64,000 bases of DNA from Candidatus Zixiibacteriota bacterium. GTDB lineage: Bacteria; Zixibacteria; MSB-5A5; GN15; JAAZOE01. Under the pieces are notes generated by a model. The model was not told the DNA's origin and did no database searches. It saw nothing but the letters and a program-made list of their open reading frames with translations. The stretch is from NCBI GenBank assembly GCA_023138975.1, contig JAGLON010000015.1, forward strand, positions 79,102 through 143,101, read 5' to 3'. Shown here piece after piece: positions 34,036 through 43,403 of the stretch (the first letter of the stretch is position 1; each line of letters opens with the position of its first letter). The position numbers and the translations under genes are program-made.

Positions 34036-35553
34036 CTACACAACTGGTTGTTTATTACACCGTCGATCGATTTCCTCCAGGAGATGCTTGAATAGGAAAT
34101 GGTGAAAAGGTAAGAATATGAACCAGTATAGTTTTCCGAACCAAGAATTTGTATAATAATAAGGGATTACAGATATAGTATTCTTGTTAACACCCTGTTT
34201 GATTTTCAATTCTAGCCAGGCACGCCCCGGTAGTTTCATTTCAGCTCGTAATAGAAGCCTCTTATTGGTAATAATATCCTCGACTCTCCAAAAATCAATA
34301 ACATCATTTACTCTAAGACTGCTATATCTTTTTCGTCCTCGGGATGACCCTACTCCCATAAATATTCGGTCTATCATTCCCCTGGCTTTCCACATCCATG
34401 TATTATTGAACCACCCTTCCTTGCCTCCAATTTTACACATAGAAGTGAACAATGACGGGGCAGGCTGTTTGGTTTCAAGAGAATACACAGTTGAATATGT
34501 CGGATGAGAATGCAGTTCATGGAGTTTATATGCCAACTCATGTGCAGGCGGGTAGGCATCAGACCAACGCGTATAAACTCTATCCTGTTCTTCCCGAGAT
34601 AGAGCCCTGACGACGGCCTCACGAAATGAGATAGGTGTGAAATCAAGGAATTTATATATTTCCTTACTTTGGCAGACAACGTTGTTTATTAAGCCTTCCA
34701 TGAGACAAGCAGTGATGCTCCTGGGAACGGGAGTTACCAGACTGGCAATATAACTGTAACAACATAGATTTGAGAATGGGATTTGTAAGAGGTATGTTTT
34801 TATACCAAGGACAGATCCAAGCTCTTTTAGCATATCCTCGTATGATAAGATTTCCCGACCGCCAATACAAAAATCTTTTCCGGCTGTTTCCGGGACCTCA
34901 AGAACTCCCACCATGTATTTTATCGCGTCACGGATAGAAATAGGTTGGCACTTATTTTTTGACCAATGAGGGCATGGGATAAATGGAAGCTTTTGTACAA
35001 GATGTTTAATAATTTCATAAGAAGCGCTTCCTGAACCGATAATAATTGCCGCGCGAAGAATTGTAACGGGTACTGGACCTTGCCTCAGCTCATTAGCTAC
35101 TTCCAATCGGTTTTTCAGATGCGCTGATAAAGGACTTGTTTGATCACCCATTCCTCCCAGATAAATAATCCGCTTAACATTATTCTTTTCTGCCGCGATT
35201 CTGAAGTTTCTCGCGGCCTTTATGTCAGCGGCTTCGAATTCCTTACGGCCAAGGGACAGAGAATGGATGAGATAATAGACAGTATCTATTCCTTTTAAAG
35301 TTATGTTGACTCTATCCGGATCATGCGCATCACATTGGAATATTTCATGATCGGGCCATTGATCTCGATAATCTTTGGAATCACCCCGAACCATAAGTCT
35401 TAATGAATATCCACGCGCGGCCAATTCACTAATTAATCGCCCGCCGATATATCCCGAGGCTCCTGTAATTAGTATTTTGCCATAATTTTCAATAGGTTGA
35501 GTCGGTAAATCTGAGCAGAGCAAGTCAGTATTATTGAAATTCACGCTATCCAT
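34036..35553 (-). CDS. NAD(P)-binding SDR-like protein with C-terminal DUF2867 domain
   Basis: 505 residues. An extended SDR/NmrA-like half starts with ILITGASGYIGGRLISELA (about residues 25-45) and includes YLGGMGDQ. The second half contains the DUF2867 pattern (VNDVIDFWRVEDI...LLLRAEMKLPGRAWLELKI) and ends with a hydrophobic FIFLPFHHFLF stretch. Such fusions are known but functionally undefined. ATG 35553 has AGGAG 6 bases upstream and is preferred over the longer frame from 35598. Confidence 0.8.
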   Translation of the reverse strand: MDSVNFNNTDLLCSDLPTQPIENYGKILITGASGYIGGRLISELAARGYSLRLMVRGDSKDYRDQWPDHEIFQCDAHDPDRVNITLKGIDTVYYLIHSLSLGRKEFEAADIKAARNFRIAAEKNNVKRIIYLGGMGDQTSPLSAHLKNRLEVANELRQGPVPVTILRAAIIIGSGSASYEIIKHLVQKLPFIPCPHWSKNKCQPISIRDAIKYMVGVLEVPETAGKDFCIGGREILSYEDMLKELGSVLGIKTYLLQIPFSNLCCYSYIASLVTPVPRSITACLMEGLINNVVCQSKEIYKFLDFTPISFREAVVRALSREEQDRVYTRWSDAYPPAHELAYKLHELHSHPTYSTVYSLETKQPAPSLFTSMCKIGGKEGWFNNTWMWKARGMIDRIFMGVGSSRGRKRYSSLRVNDVIDFWRVEDIITNKRLLLRAEMKLPGRAWLELKIKQGVNKNTISVIPYYYTNSWFGKLYWFIFLPFHHFLFKHLLEEIDRRCNKQPVV

Positions 35554-35764
35554 CAAAATCTCCTGATACAAACAATATACTTTTTCAAGGATTAACAAGC
35601 ATATTAATTACTCGACATAATATCCAGCATTCTTCAATAGGAAAACATCCATTCAAGTCAAAGTTCACTATAGAGGATGCACTTATGCAACTTCGAGAAG
35701 AGCCCTTCGTACAGTAATTCGAGGCAAGGGATTTAAGTAAATCTTATTCGGGGAGTTTCACCAC

Positions 35765-37123
35765 ATGAAATCATTTCGTATACAGGCTATAATCACATCA
35801 TTATGTCTTTTACTTCTTACCGGTTGTGGTTCAGAGACGGCATCTGTTAGTCCGTCAGCAAAAGCCTTTATAGACTGGGCTGAAGACAATGCCATAGTCT
35901 TTAAGACAACCGAACCAGGTAGCGGGTTTGACGATCTGGTTAAATTTGGCGCTATCGTTGGTGATGCGCAAGTCGTATGCCTCGGTGAGAGCCGTCACGA
36001 TGCCCATGAGCAGTTTCGCCTGAAACATCGCCTGATAGAATACCTTGTTATCGAAAAGGGATTTACACTCTTTGCCCTGGAAGAAGGGTTGCCGTATGGT
36101 GAGAAAGTAAACCAATATATACTCGGTGGAGAAGGCAGTGCGGAAGATATCCTGAGTGGTATGGGTGCATGGTATATTTGGGATACGGAAGAAGTTCTGG
36201 TATTGTTAAAATGGATGCGAAAACATAACGATAGCGTAACCGAGGATAAAAAAGTTAGATTCTGCGGAATAGATATAGTCGATCCATTTCCGGGGCTGGT
36301 TAATATTCTCGGTTATTTGGATGTTGTTGATTCTCGCTATGCTTCAACAATGAGAAATAAGCAAATAGGAATGGAGTTGTTCCGGGCCAGCTTCTGGTCT
36401 GAGATTATCGAGCGATATCGATCTCTCCCGCCAGCAGAAGTGGATGTGCTTGCTCTCAATATCTCAGAGATAGTCGAGCAGTTTGAAAATAGTAAAGAGT
36501 CATATATAACAAAGACCTCGCTAGATGATTATATGCTCGCCTATCGTCAGACAGTAACCGTTCAGCAAGCCAACGAAATGTTTACCACGTTCATTCGCGG
36601 GACCTTTACAGAGGCGGGAGACGTTCGCGAGAGAGGGACGACTGATAATATTCTCTGGCATCTCAACCGACACGGTGATAATGCAAAGATGATTGTCTGG
36701 GCACATAATTTTCATGTGAGCCGGGACGCATTTGATTTGAATATTCCTAATCGTCCGGTATCAGAAGGTATGATTCCGATGGCTCACTATGTTGCGGCTG
36801 AATTAGGTGATAATCTGGTTTCATTCGGGTTTTCTTTTTATGAAGATTCCTATGAGGAAATTGAACTACCTCCGACCGAAGATGATATGGTGGATGCGGC
36901 CTTAAACGCTGTAGGGGCGGAAACCTTTGCCATTGATTTTCGGAAAGCTCCGACATCAGGATTGGTACATGACTGGCTGAATGAGAAGCAGAAACTCCGG
37001 GGGCAGGGAGGAGTAGCTCATTTGATTCCGTCCAAGTCATTTGATGCGATGATATTCACCCGACATATCACGAAGTCAATTATGACCCCAAGAGCCCGCA
37101 CCCGATTTGAGGCTATGAGGTGA
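35765..37123 (+). CDS. Erythromycin-esterase-family lipoprotein
   Basis: 452 residues. The signal ends in the lipobox LLTGC (Cys21). The Ere-like catalytic region reads LGESRHDAHEQFRLKHRLIEYL, with Glu and His candidates, then FALEEGLPYG and IVWAHNFHVSR. The family includes EreA/EreB macrolide esterases, but most members have other or unknown substrates, so resistance should not be assumed. Membrane attachment on the periplasmic side is predicted. It is followed by repeats rather than a clear operon partner. Confidence 0.82.
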   Translation: MKSFRIQAIITSLCLLLLTGCGSETASVSPSAKAFIDWAEDNAIVFKTTEPGSGFDDLVKFGAIVGDAQVVCLGESRHDAHEQFRLKHRLIEYLVIEKGFTLFALEEGLPYGEKVNQYILGGEGSAEDILSGMGAWYIWDTEEVLVLLKWMRKHNDSVTEDKKVRFCGIDIVDPFPGLVNILGYLDVVDSRYASTMRNKQIGMELFRASFWSEIIERYRSLPPAEVDVLALNISEIVEQFENSKESYITKTSLDDYMLAYRQTVTVQQANEMFTTFIRGTFTEAGDVRERGTTDNILWHLNRHGDNAKMIVWAHNFHVSRDAFDLNIPNRPVSEGMIPMAHYVAAELGDNLVSFGFSFYEDSYEEIELPPTEDDMVDAALNAVGAETFAIDFRKAPTSGLVHDWLNEKQKLRGQGGVAHLIPSKSFDAMIFTRHITKSIMTPRARTRFEAMR

Positions 37124-37305
37124 TAGTGTTACTAGAGAAATGATTGTCATCGCAAGGACTATAACTATAGTCCCGCTTTGTGGGGGACATGGCGATCCGG
37201 TAATATGAAAACGGTCTATTTGTATCGCACCCATTAGCTATAGTCCCGCCTGAGGGAGTGCGGACAAAAAAGAGATTGTCTGCAAATTGTGAATTCTTAA
37301 TAGCT

Positions 37306-37381
37306 GGGTAGCCCATCATTCATGATGGGATTTTACAGTCAATGTCAATTTACTTTTCCCACCATAAATGGATGGGATACC
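37306..37381. repeat. BIME-like double palindrome, copy D1
   Basis: A 76-bp element with two inverted REP-like halves: GTAGCCCATCATTCATGATGGG on the left, and on the right the reverse of GGTATCCCATCCATTTATGGTGGG. About 27 bp separate the halves. It matches the reverse complement of 57131-57206 with only three differences and no gaps. It runs into the start of the Rhs fragment gene. Confidence 0.85.
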
Positions 37382-38004
37382 AGATATTTTACTATAGTTA
37401 TGCTGGGAATAATCCGATAAATAACATAGATCCATACGGATTGGATTTCTTAAGAGAGCTTAATAAGCTTATAACTCTGGGAAATGAAAAAAGAGAGTAT
37501 ACACAGTACCTGAATCCAAATAAATATGTTGAAGCTCAGGCAATGGCATATGTTGCTACACTCATACCAGAAGGTATTAAATCTGGATGGTGGGCAGGTA
37601 CTGGATTTGGAGAAGAGGCGGTTGATGATTTAGCCGCTCAATATAATAAGTCTAAAGGTTGGGCTAAATTTGGGTACGGTGTTTGGGGATCAACTGCTGC
37701 ACTATGGACGGAAGATACTTGGTTTCAAACAGCTTCTACGCTAGCAACTGCTTATGGTTTGAAGGCATCAGGTGTGACTAAATTAGGTCCATCCGTAGTA
37801 TGGCGCGGGCGCCCCATGGGAGGCGAAATTGTATTTAGATCAAGTTCCGGGAAACCTTTTTTGCGTGTAAATCCAACCGGTGACTTACTCAACAGCAATT
37901 ACTTCGCGCGCTTCCCGCATTATCATCATGTAGGAAAACATGCTGGTATGAAGGCACATAGACCTTGGCAAGGATCGTATTTTAAAAGTAAGAGGTTTTG
38001 GTAG
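37342..38004 (+). CDS. Orphan Rhs C-terminal fragment (candidate toxin)
   Basis: 220 residues. The first 30 include YYSYAGNNPINNIDPYGLD, the end of an RHS core, which in full proteins precedes a variable toxic C-terminal domain. The remaining 190 residues form that variable part, with a hydrophobic middle and a His-rich end (FPHYHHVGKHAGMKAHRPW). I cannot name the toxin family. The core is cut exactly where the repeated element D1 begins, and the ATG at 37342 (or 37372) lies in that element. It is therefore probably a displaced Rhs-CT module without its delivery core. A small gene follows, as immunity genes do. Confidence 0.7.
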   Translation: MSIYFSHHKWMGYQIFYYSYAGNNPINNIDPYGLDFLRELNKLITLGNEKREYTQYLNPNKYVEAQAMAYVATLIPEGIKSGWWAGTGFGEEAVDDLAAQYNKSKGWAKFGYGVWGSTAALWTEDTWFQTASTLATAYGLKASGVTKLGPSVVWRGRPMGGEIVFRSSSGKPFLRVNPTGDLLNSNYFARFPHYHHVGKHAGMKAHRPWQGSYFKSKRFW

Positions 38005-38020
38005 AAGGAGAGTATATTAA

Positions 38021-38380
38021 ATGATGAATGATCCCCAGATTGAATATCCCATATATATAGCTGATCATGGAAATTGGATGACTTTAATTGTCAATCTAAC
38101 TGAGCTGAATTACGAGATTGAGACAATTGATATCGAGACGGATGAATATTTGGGATGGGATTCGAATGGACGAAGAGTCGAACTATATTTGGATTCCAGG
38201 AGGAATATTGATATTAAGTTGATTTCCTATGATTGTTATATTCATGAACTAATAACAGCCATATTGGCTTTTGCTAAGACTGCCAAAAAAAAGGTTGCTT
38301 TTACGCCAAGTAAAGAGAATTTATCCCCATATGAACTTTTTATGGAGGTAGATAGATTTATAAATAATATTTGGGATTAA
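38021..38380 (+). CDS. Candidate immunity protein for the Rhs fragment
   Basis: 119-residue acidic soluble protein with no signal peptide, starting 16 bp after the Rhs fragment behind AAGGAGAG. The pattern ELNYEIETIDIETDEYLGWDSNGR looks like a compact alpha/beta immunity fold. Function is inferred from position only. Both genes are more AT-rich than the surrounding housekeeping genes. Confidence 0.55.
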   Translation: MMNDPQIEYPIYIADHGNWMTLIVNLTELNYEIETIDIETDEYLGWDSNGRRVELYLDSRRNIDIKLISYDCYIHELITAILAFAKTAKKKVAFTPSKENLSPYELFMEVDRFINNIWD

Positions 38381-38476
38381 ATATAAGAATTATATAGGAA
38401 GTCGAAATTAACGGGGTACCCCAACCCCAGCTGAGCGGGACTAAAGCATTCATGGTTGGGAGGAGATCCCGTCGGG

Positions 38477-38500
38477 TGGACCAAAGGCCTTGTGAGGTTC
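38477..38500 (+). repeat. Dispersed motif (CCTCATGAGG family), copy 3
   Basis: TGGACCAAAGGCCTTGTGAGGTTC matches the loop of the element at 18677, read in the other direction. Flanks GGTGG and CCTGCC are partly complementary. Confidence 0.6.
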
Positions 38501-38624
38501 CTGCCATAACATTTTCCCCACAACTTTGCTGTTGATTTCGAAATATTCCTTTTAAATAGATATCCATTTACGCTATAACGGAAAAATCAGCATACAGGTG
38601 GGTACCCCTAAAAGTGAGCATCCA

Positions 38625-38686
38625 AAGCCAATTTGTTGTAAGCCATTAATATGGATTACATTACAAGGAATTTTATTTTAGGACAC
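38625..38686 (-). repeat. 62-bp interspersed element, copy E1
   Basis: The reverse complement starts GTGTCCTAAAATAAAATTCC and ends CAAATTGGCTT. It aligns without gaps to 44357-44418 with eight differences by eye. It is not a simple hairpin. Confidence 0.75.
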
Positions 38687-38741
38687 TCATTGGGGATACG
38701 ATATTACATTTACGAAGTTGATTGCTTGTCATCCGCGCGAC

Positions 38742-38766
38742 GCTTGAAAAGGGGGTTCATCCCCCT
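38742..38766 (-). terminator. Terminator overlapping the DUF418 stop codon
   Basis: On the minus strand TAA of the gene runs into GGGGG-ATGAA-CCCCC followed by TTTT. The same hairpin sequence ends the TonB receptor gene at 43099. Confidence 0.8.
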
Positions 38767-40070
38767 TAGCGTTTCATTGGTTGACGGTTCCAGTAGGTTA
38801 GTGACCGCCAGCACCATTCAAAAGGCCCGAACCGAAAATGCTTGAGCCATATCGGACTTACTATCAACTGTAATATCCAAATCACAACCACAATTCCGGC
38901 CAGTGAAAATCGGTTCATAGTTCCGAACAGACCGAATCCGAGTCCGCCAAAGAAAATGGTCGTGCAGATGAGGGTATCCAGAAAATAATTTGAAAGAGCC
39001 ATGCGGCCAACTGCTTCGAGACGTTTGAGGAATCCCATCAGGATGCGGGATTTGTAAAGCAGGATGATGGTTGAGGCATGAGCCAGAGCAACTAATATCG
39101 AACCGAAATAATTGTAATGTCCGCCAACTTTCATACGCGCTATAAAATCGAATCCGGATGCAGCGATCGTCTCCATGCCGAGATAAACGACCGGCAGGCC
39201 GATACCATACCCGGCAATAATCCATGCGATATAGGTTTTGTTTGATTTTTCACCTTTGAAGAACCCTGATTTCATCAATGCCATTCCGAGAAGCATCAAC
39301 CCGAGTATGCGCCAGAACATCATGAACGGCAACGCCTGAAGGTGCATCATAAGGCTTTCCTCCACCCGCTTTTCGTGGACCTGTGCCAGAGAACCTTGAT
39401 AGGCAGCGATGTCCTTGGCGATTGTTTCTTCATCCGGCCTCATAAAGCTCTTCATTTCATTCCACTGACCGAGCATCTCTGTCTCTCCGGTGGTGAGGGT
39501 TTCTCCGGCTTCTTGTTTTTCCTCAAATATAGCGGCGTATTTACGAAGCTGTCCCATTCCAAAACCACCTCCGGCTTGAATTCCGGCTCCCAATAGCAGA
39601 ACTACAATACCGAGGATAATGAGCGTCTTAACGCCCCTTTTCCGAAAAAGAAAAATGACCAAACCGCATATTGCATAGGAAACGAGAATATCTCCATACC
39701 AGAAAAAATAGGCGTGGATGAGGCCGAACAACAATAGCCAAAAAAGGCGGCGATAATAGATACCGCCTAATTTTCGGCCAGCTTTTTCGGCGCGCTCCAT
39801 CATCAGGATAAGGCCTCCGCCAAATAACATTGAGAAAATGGCCATCATTTTTTCAAAGAAAAGCATGCTATCGACTTTCCAGGTAAGCAGGTCAAGTCCA
39901 GTAAAACCTCCAGCCAACGAAGGGGCAAACATGATAGACGAGGGTAGAGCAAAGAAATCGATATTAATGGCCAAAATCCCTAGTAGGGCAAAACCGCGAA
40001 GGATATCAACAATCGATACCCGTTCGGTGCCGGAAACGGGTACAAATGATCCTGATTGAGCTTGTGTCAT
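38766..40070 (-). CDS. DUF418-family multi-pass membrane protein
   Basis: 434 residues with about ten membrane helices. The N-terminal block RVSIVDILRGFALLGILAIN and the C-terminal DUF418 region (GRMALSNYFLDTLICTTIFF, WLKHFRFGPFEWCWRSLTY) are diagnostic. YeiB-like members are suspected acyltransferase relatives of unknown substrate. A soluble loop (about 190-260) separates two membrane halves. It starts at ATG 40070. Confidence 0.88.
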   Translation of the reverse strand: MTQAQSGSFVPVSGTERVSIVDILRGFALLGILAINIDFFALPSSIMFAPSLAGGFTGLDLLTWKVDSMLFFEKMMAIFSMLFGGGLILMMERAEKAGRKLGGIYYRRLFWLLLFGLIHAYFFWYGDILVSYAICGLVIFLFRKRGVKTLIILGIVVLLLGAGIQAGGGFGMGQLRKYAAIFEEKQEAGETLTTGETEMLGQWNEMKSFMRPDEETIAKDIAAYQGSLAQVHEKRVEESLMMHLQALPFMMFWRILGLMLLGMALMKSGFFKGEKSNKTYIAWIIAGYGIGLPVVYLGMETIAASGFDFIARMKVGGHYNYFGSILVALAHASTIILLYKSRILMGFLKRLEAVGRMALSNYFLDTLICTTIFFGGLGFGLFGTMNRFSLAGIVVVIWILQLIVSPIWLKHFRFGPFEWCWRSLTYWNRQPMKR

Positions 40071-40363
40071 AAAATAAACCTCAAGGTTTAGTTATCTCGA
40101 AATGTCAATACTCCAAATGTAAATCGGAGTGCCAAGAGTATCAAGTTTTATTGCATTCACTGCTTTTTCGCAAAATTAACACTTATTAGTGAAACCAAAT
40201 GGTGGTTCGGCTGTCCAATAGTTAGGATACGAAAAATAGATTGGAAAGTTGTATGCAATTATATAGAATGCTAATTTCCATTTATGAAGATTTAACATAT
40301 TTTTACATTCTCATGAATAAACCTTTACATCAATATGTATGTCTAAGTAGTAGGAGGAATGAG

Positions 40364-40480
40364 AATGGAACTTAACTCTATCGGTGCCTGGCTCTGTATC
40401 AGCCTGGCTGTGCTTTTCATCTTGATTCCGATTCCTTTTATTATCCGGGGTCGAAAAAAAAGAGAAGTGGTAGAAGATAG
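40364..40480 (+). CDS. Small single-helix membrane protein, 38 residues
   Basis: Starts MELNSIGAWLCISLAVLFIL behind a strong TAGGAGG (spacing 7). It has one hydrophobic helix (about 8-25) and ends with the basic tail KKKRSGRR. A good terminator lies 146 bp downstream. No family recognised. It could instead be a leader of an untranslated RNA. Confidence 0.45.
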
Positions 40481-40809
40481 CGGCGAGTATAACGCGCCGT
40501 AGATAATAAATTGAAAATCTCCATACCTTACAATAAATGTATGTTTGGGGGAGATGTTTAAATAATCATTTTAAAGGGATGTTACCCAAAATCTCCCCAT
40601 CCATACTGCCTTTAATCGCAGGCAGAAAAGACCCGTGAAAGCGGGTCTTTTTTTATCCCACCAGATTAGATAAGATAACTTTTGCATATATGCTGCCATT
40701 TTGCATAATTACGTCACGTAAGAAATCCTCCTATTTCGTAGCCAGTTAATGCCTTAGCGTTTACAGGCGGTCAGCTTTTGATTGGCATGGCTTTTGAGCA
40801 GTCTATAGT
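40481..40809. other. Spacer with hairpin and terminator before the TonB receptor
   Basis: Contains a long-range stem (GGGGGAGAT near 40544 with ATCTCCCC near 40591) and the terminator at 40626. Together with the small ORF this looks like one short transcript. Confidence 0.4.
40626..40654 (+). terminator. Terminator of the short transcript at 40.3-40.6 kb
   Basis: AAAAGACCCG pairs with CGGGTCTTTT over a 6-base loop and ends in seven T. The only upstream plus-strand ORF is the 38-residue membrane protein. Confidence 0.85.
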
Positions 40810-43098
40810 ATGCGCTTTCTGGTATTTAAAACACTGCCCATAGCTTTTACATTGATTATGGCACTGAATCCGGTTTTTGCTGCGGGAACGGTTAATTTGA
40901 TCGGAACCGTTTTGGATATGTCGGGCGAGCCTATAATAGGCGCCTCGGTAATCGTAAAAGATAGCAGTGTTGTTGTCGGGGGAGCCTCAACTGATTTGGC
41001 CGGTCGGTTTTCAATTACCATTACTCAGACGAATTCCGACTCAATTCATATTACACTAAGCTCAATCGGCTATACCAAGGCATACTTTGTTTTAGCCTCA
41101 GATAGTTGTGAATCTCCTCAAGCTTTTAGACTAAACAAGAAAGCGGTGGATGTGGGGACCGTAAAAGTAACAGCCTCACCCCGGATAGTTAGCTCAAAAA
41201 GGATTATTACGCGAGAACAGATTGCCCGGGCAGCTCAAACTTCATTAGTTCCGACTAACCCGATCAGCGCTATTAATCAACCGGAAGTAGCGCGGGCCGG
41301 GTCTCAGCATTCCTCCAAGCTTAGAGTATTTGGTACAAGTCCTGAATATTACCTGAATGATATTTCAATCGGTCAGGATCCGAATCACTATGGCGTGTTT
41401 TCGATTATTCCCGGGTCGGTAATTGAGACAATTGATTTCTATCCGTATGGAACCCCGGCGGAGTATTCCCGGTCAGCGATTTTGGCGATAAAAACTCCTA
41501 AGCAGTTTGATGATCATTTAGGAGGAAAATTAAATTTATCATTAATTGAAGCAACCGGCTTAGTCTCGGCTGGAAATGATCGTCTGTTTGTACTGGCTTC
41601 GATGAGAAAGTCGATTCTCGATAAGCTAATTCATCATCTGGATATTCAATCTGATAGGCGAACGATTCCGCCGACAAATTTTCAGGATATATTCGTATCA
41701 GCCGGCTACCAATTGTCTTCTTCTCTATATCTCATAACCGATCAGTTTCATTCGAGGGATTATCTGGCTTATGCAACCGAATCAAGCAAGAATAATCCTC
41801 TGGGCGTGTCAACATATCAGCATTCCCGTGAAAACTACGGCAGTATTCGCTTAGAAGGCTACTATCCCAAGGTGAAATTTACACTGAGGACAGCAGGGAA
41901 TATTGTATCTGAAGATTATGCGGCTCATTCCGGAGTACCCGACAGCCGAGGTGGGCTTCAGGTTGATCTTGAGGCTTATAAAAGGCAGTTCTTTTTAGTT
42001 GCCAACGCTGAGATTCAGATTGAAAAAGCATCTCTGGCGATAGGGCAGAGCAGTCAGTATATTTCCCGTCGATTGATTAACATGAAACAAATAAACTGGA
42101 ATTTTATGCCTCCAGACGCAACCAGCGATAATCCGTATGTTTTTCAGAAAGCATTGAATAAGCAATATGACAACTACCATAAATGGGATGACGAGATTAA
42201 CAGTTCCGGATTTCTATCGTTGAAAGTGCCATGGAGGAATTTTGAGCTGCAATCCGGTGGACGTATAGATTATTTCGGTAGTCTAAAAGAGCGATATATT
42301 TTCAGTTTCCGGCAATCAGTTCTCTTTGCGGCGAGTGAAAACAACAGGTTTGAATTAAAAGCAGGAACGTATGCTGAAAATCCTGCTGGTCGGATACTTG
42401 AGACATATCAGGTTCTGGTTCACGCCAATTTGAATAAATTAAATCCAATGCGTACTTTCATGAGTTCGTTAAAATACTCCTATAACGGATTTTCAGTAAC
42501 TCTTTTTCAGAAGCGGGTAAGAGCTATTCCGATTCTGGTACCTCAGTACAACCCGGTCGACAAGTCATTGAATACATTCATTCATGTTGAATCGGAGGGC
42601 AGTCAGTTATTTCGGGGAGGTAGCCTGTCATTTACCGCAGAAAATCTTTTTGATAGAAGGTTTGAGCTATCAGGATACTATGGATATACCAAGGCCGAGA
42701 AATCATCCGGTCCAGTTACTGTTCCGTTTTCTGTGAATTCTCCTCATGCGGCGTATGTGAGAGGCGATTATCAACTTCATCATAAACTATCGGTTGGGGC
42801 TGACATTCATTTCAAATCCGGATTTGCCTATACACCTGTTTACGGATCTGATATTTTGCAGTCTGATGAAATGTATTCTGAGGAGTTCTATGAGCAGGTT
42901 CAGAAACTGGAAAACTCCGAAAGATTTCCGGCCTATATATTATTGAATTTACACTTCAACTACAAATTTGGTAAAACTGAAGTTTTCGGCGCGGTCAGTA
43001 ACGTGACCAATCAAAAGAATCCGATGATAAACACCCGTGAAGGATATATTTATGACGCGGGGATTCTTCCGACAATCGGACTGACTCACACATTCTAG
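40810..43098 (+). CDS. TonB-dependent outer-membrane receptor
   Basis: 762 residues. A signal peptide (ending NPVFAAG) is followed by a carboxypeptidase-regulatory-like domain (about 28-105, LIGTVLDMSGEPIIGASVIV), a plug domain (LRVFGTSPEYYLNDISIG) and a long beta-barrel ending in LTHTF with a C-terminal Phe. The N-terminal extension is typical of FCB-group receptors. No SusD-like partner or ligand clue is adjacent. The TAG stop lies next to the terminator hairpin at 43099. Confidence 0.88.
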   Translation: MRFLVFKTLPIAFTLIMALNPVFAAGTVNLIGTVLDMSGEPIIGASVIVKDSSVVVGGASTDLAGRFSITITQTNSDSIHITLSSIGYTKAYFVLASDSCESPQAFRLNKKAVDVGTVKVTASPRIVSSKRIITREQIARAAQTSLVPTNPISAINQPEVARAGSQHSSKLRVFGTSPEYYLNDISIGQDPNHYGVFSIIPGSVIETIDFYPYGTPAEYSRSAILAIKTPKQFDDHLGGKLNLSLIEATGLVSAGNDRLFVLASMRKSILDKLIHHLDIQSDRRTIPPTNFQDIFVSAGYQLSSSLYLITDQFHSRDYLAYATESSKNNPLGVSTYQHSRENYGSIRLEGYYPKVKFTLRTAGNIVSEDYAAHSGVPDSRGGLQVDLEAYKRQFFLVANAEIQIEKASLAIGQSSQYISRRLINMKQINWNFMPPDATSDNPYVFQKALNKQYDNYHKWDDEINSSGFLSLKVPWRNFELQSGGRIDYFGSLKERYIFSFRQSVLFAASENNRFELKAGTYAENPAGRILETYQVLVHANLNKLNPMRTFMSSLKYSYNGFSVTLFQKRVRAIPILVPQYNPVDKSLNTFIHVESEGSQLFRGGSLSFTAENLFDRRFELSGYYGYTKAEKSSGPVTVPFSVNSPHAAYVRGDYQLHHKLSVGADIHFKSGFAYTPVYGSDILQSDEMYSEEFYEQVQKLENSERFPAYILLNLHFNYKFGKTEVFGAVSNVTNQKNPMINTREGYIYDAGILPTIGLTHTF

Positions 43099-43122
43099 GA
43101 GGGGATGAACCCCCTTTTCAGG
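43099..43122 (+). terminator. Terminator after the TonB receptor, same sequence as at 38742
   Basis: GAGGGG-ATGAA-CCCCCTTTTCA directly follows the stop codon. The core matches the DUF418 terminator almost base for base, although the genes are unrelated. Confidence 0.75.
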
Positions 43123-43403
43123 CGTTGCCTGTTTTCTCACCCGACCAGATTTTCATCATGGCATTTTGCTTTAATCTACTGAATCTTCCTAACAGTTTTT
43201 TCACTGGCACTTCTTTTGGTTTGTGTTTATTATATTGGAGTACTCGGAATTAATAGCATATTGATAGTGAGTCTGTTACCGATGTGTGAGTTCGTTCCGC
43301 TGCAAAGGGGAGTATCGTGAGGCAAGCTATCCATTTATTAATACCGCTGTGCAGTAATCTGACGAAATAAACAGCAATCAAAAAGGATTGTGAGGGAAGC
43401 CTT
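43123..43403. other. Spacer between TonB receptor and GGDEF gene
   Basis: About 280 bp, AT-rich, with no gene, clear promoter or repeat that I can support. Confidence 0.4.

Larger units (their letters stand above)
38381..38741. other. Repeat-bearing spacer, no gene
   Basis: 361 bp with a GGGTACCCC hairpin region, one copy of the CCTCATGAGG-family motif (38477-38500) and the 62-bp element E1. No convincing ORF. Confidence 0.5.

Noticed and set aside
35765..37123. Calling the Ere-like lipoprotein a macrolide-resistance gene
   Set aside because: The family is broad and most members do not act on macrolides; no resistance context is present.
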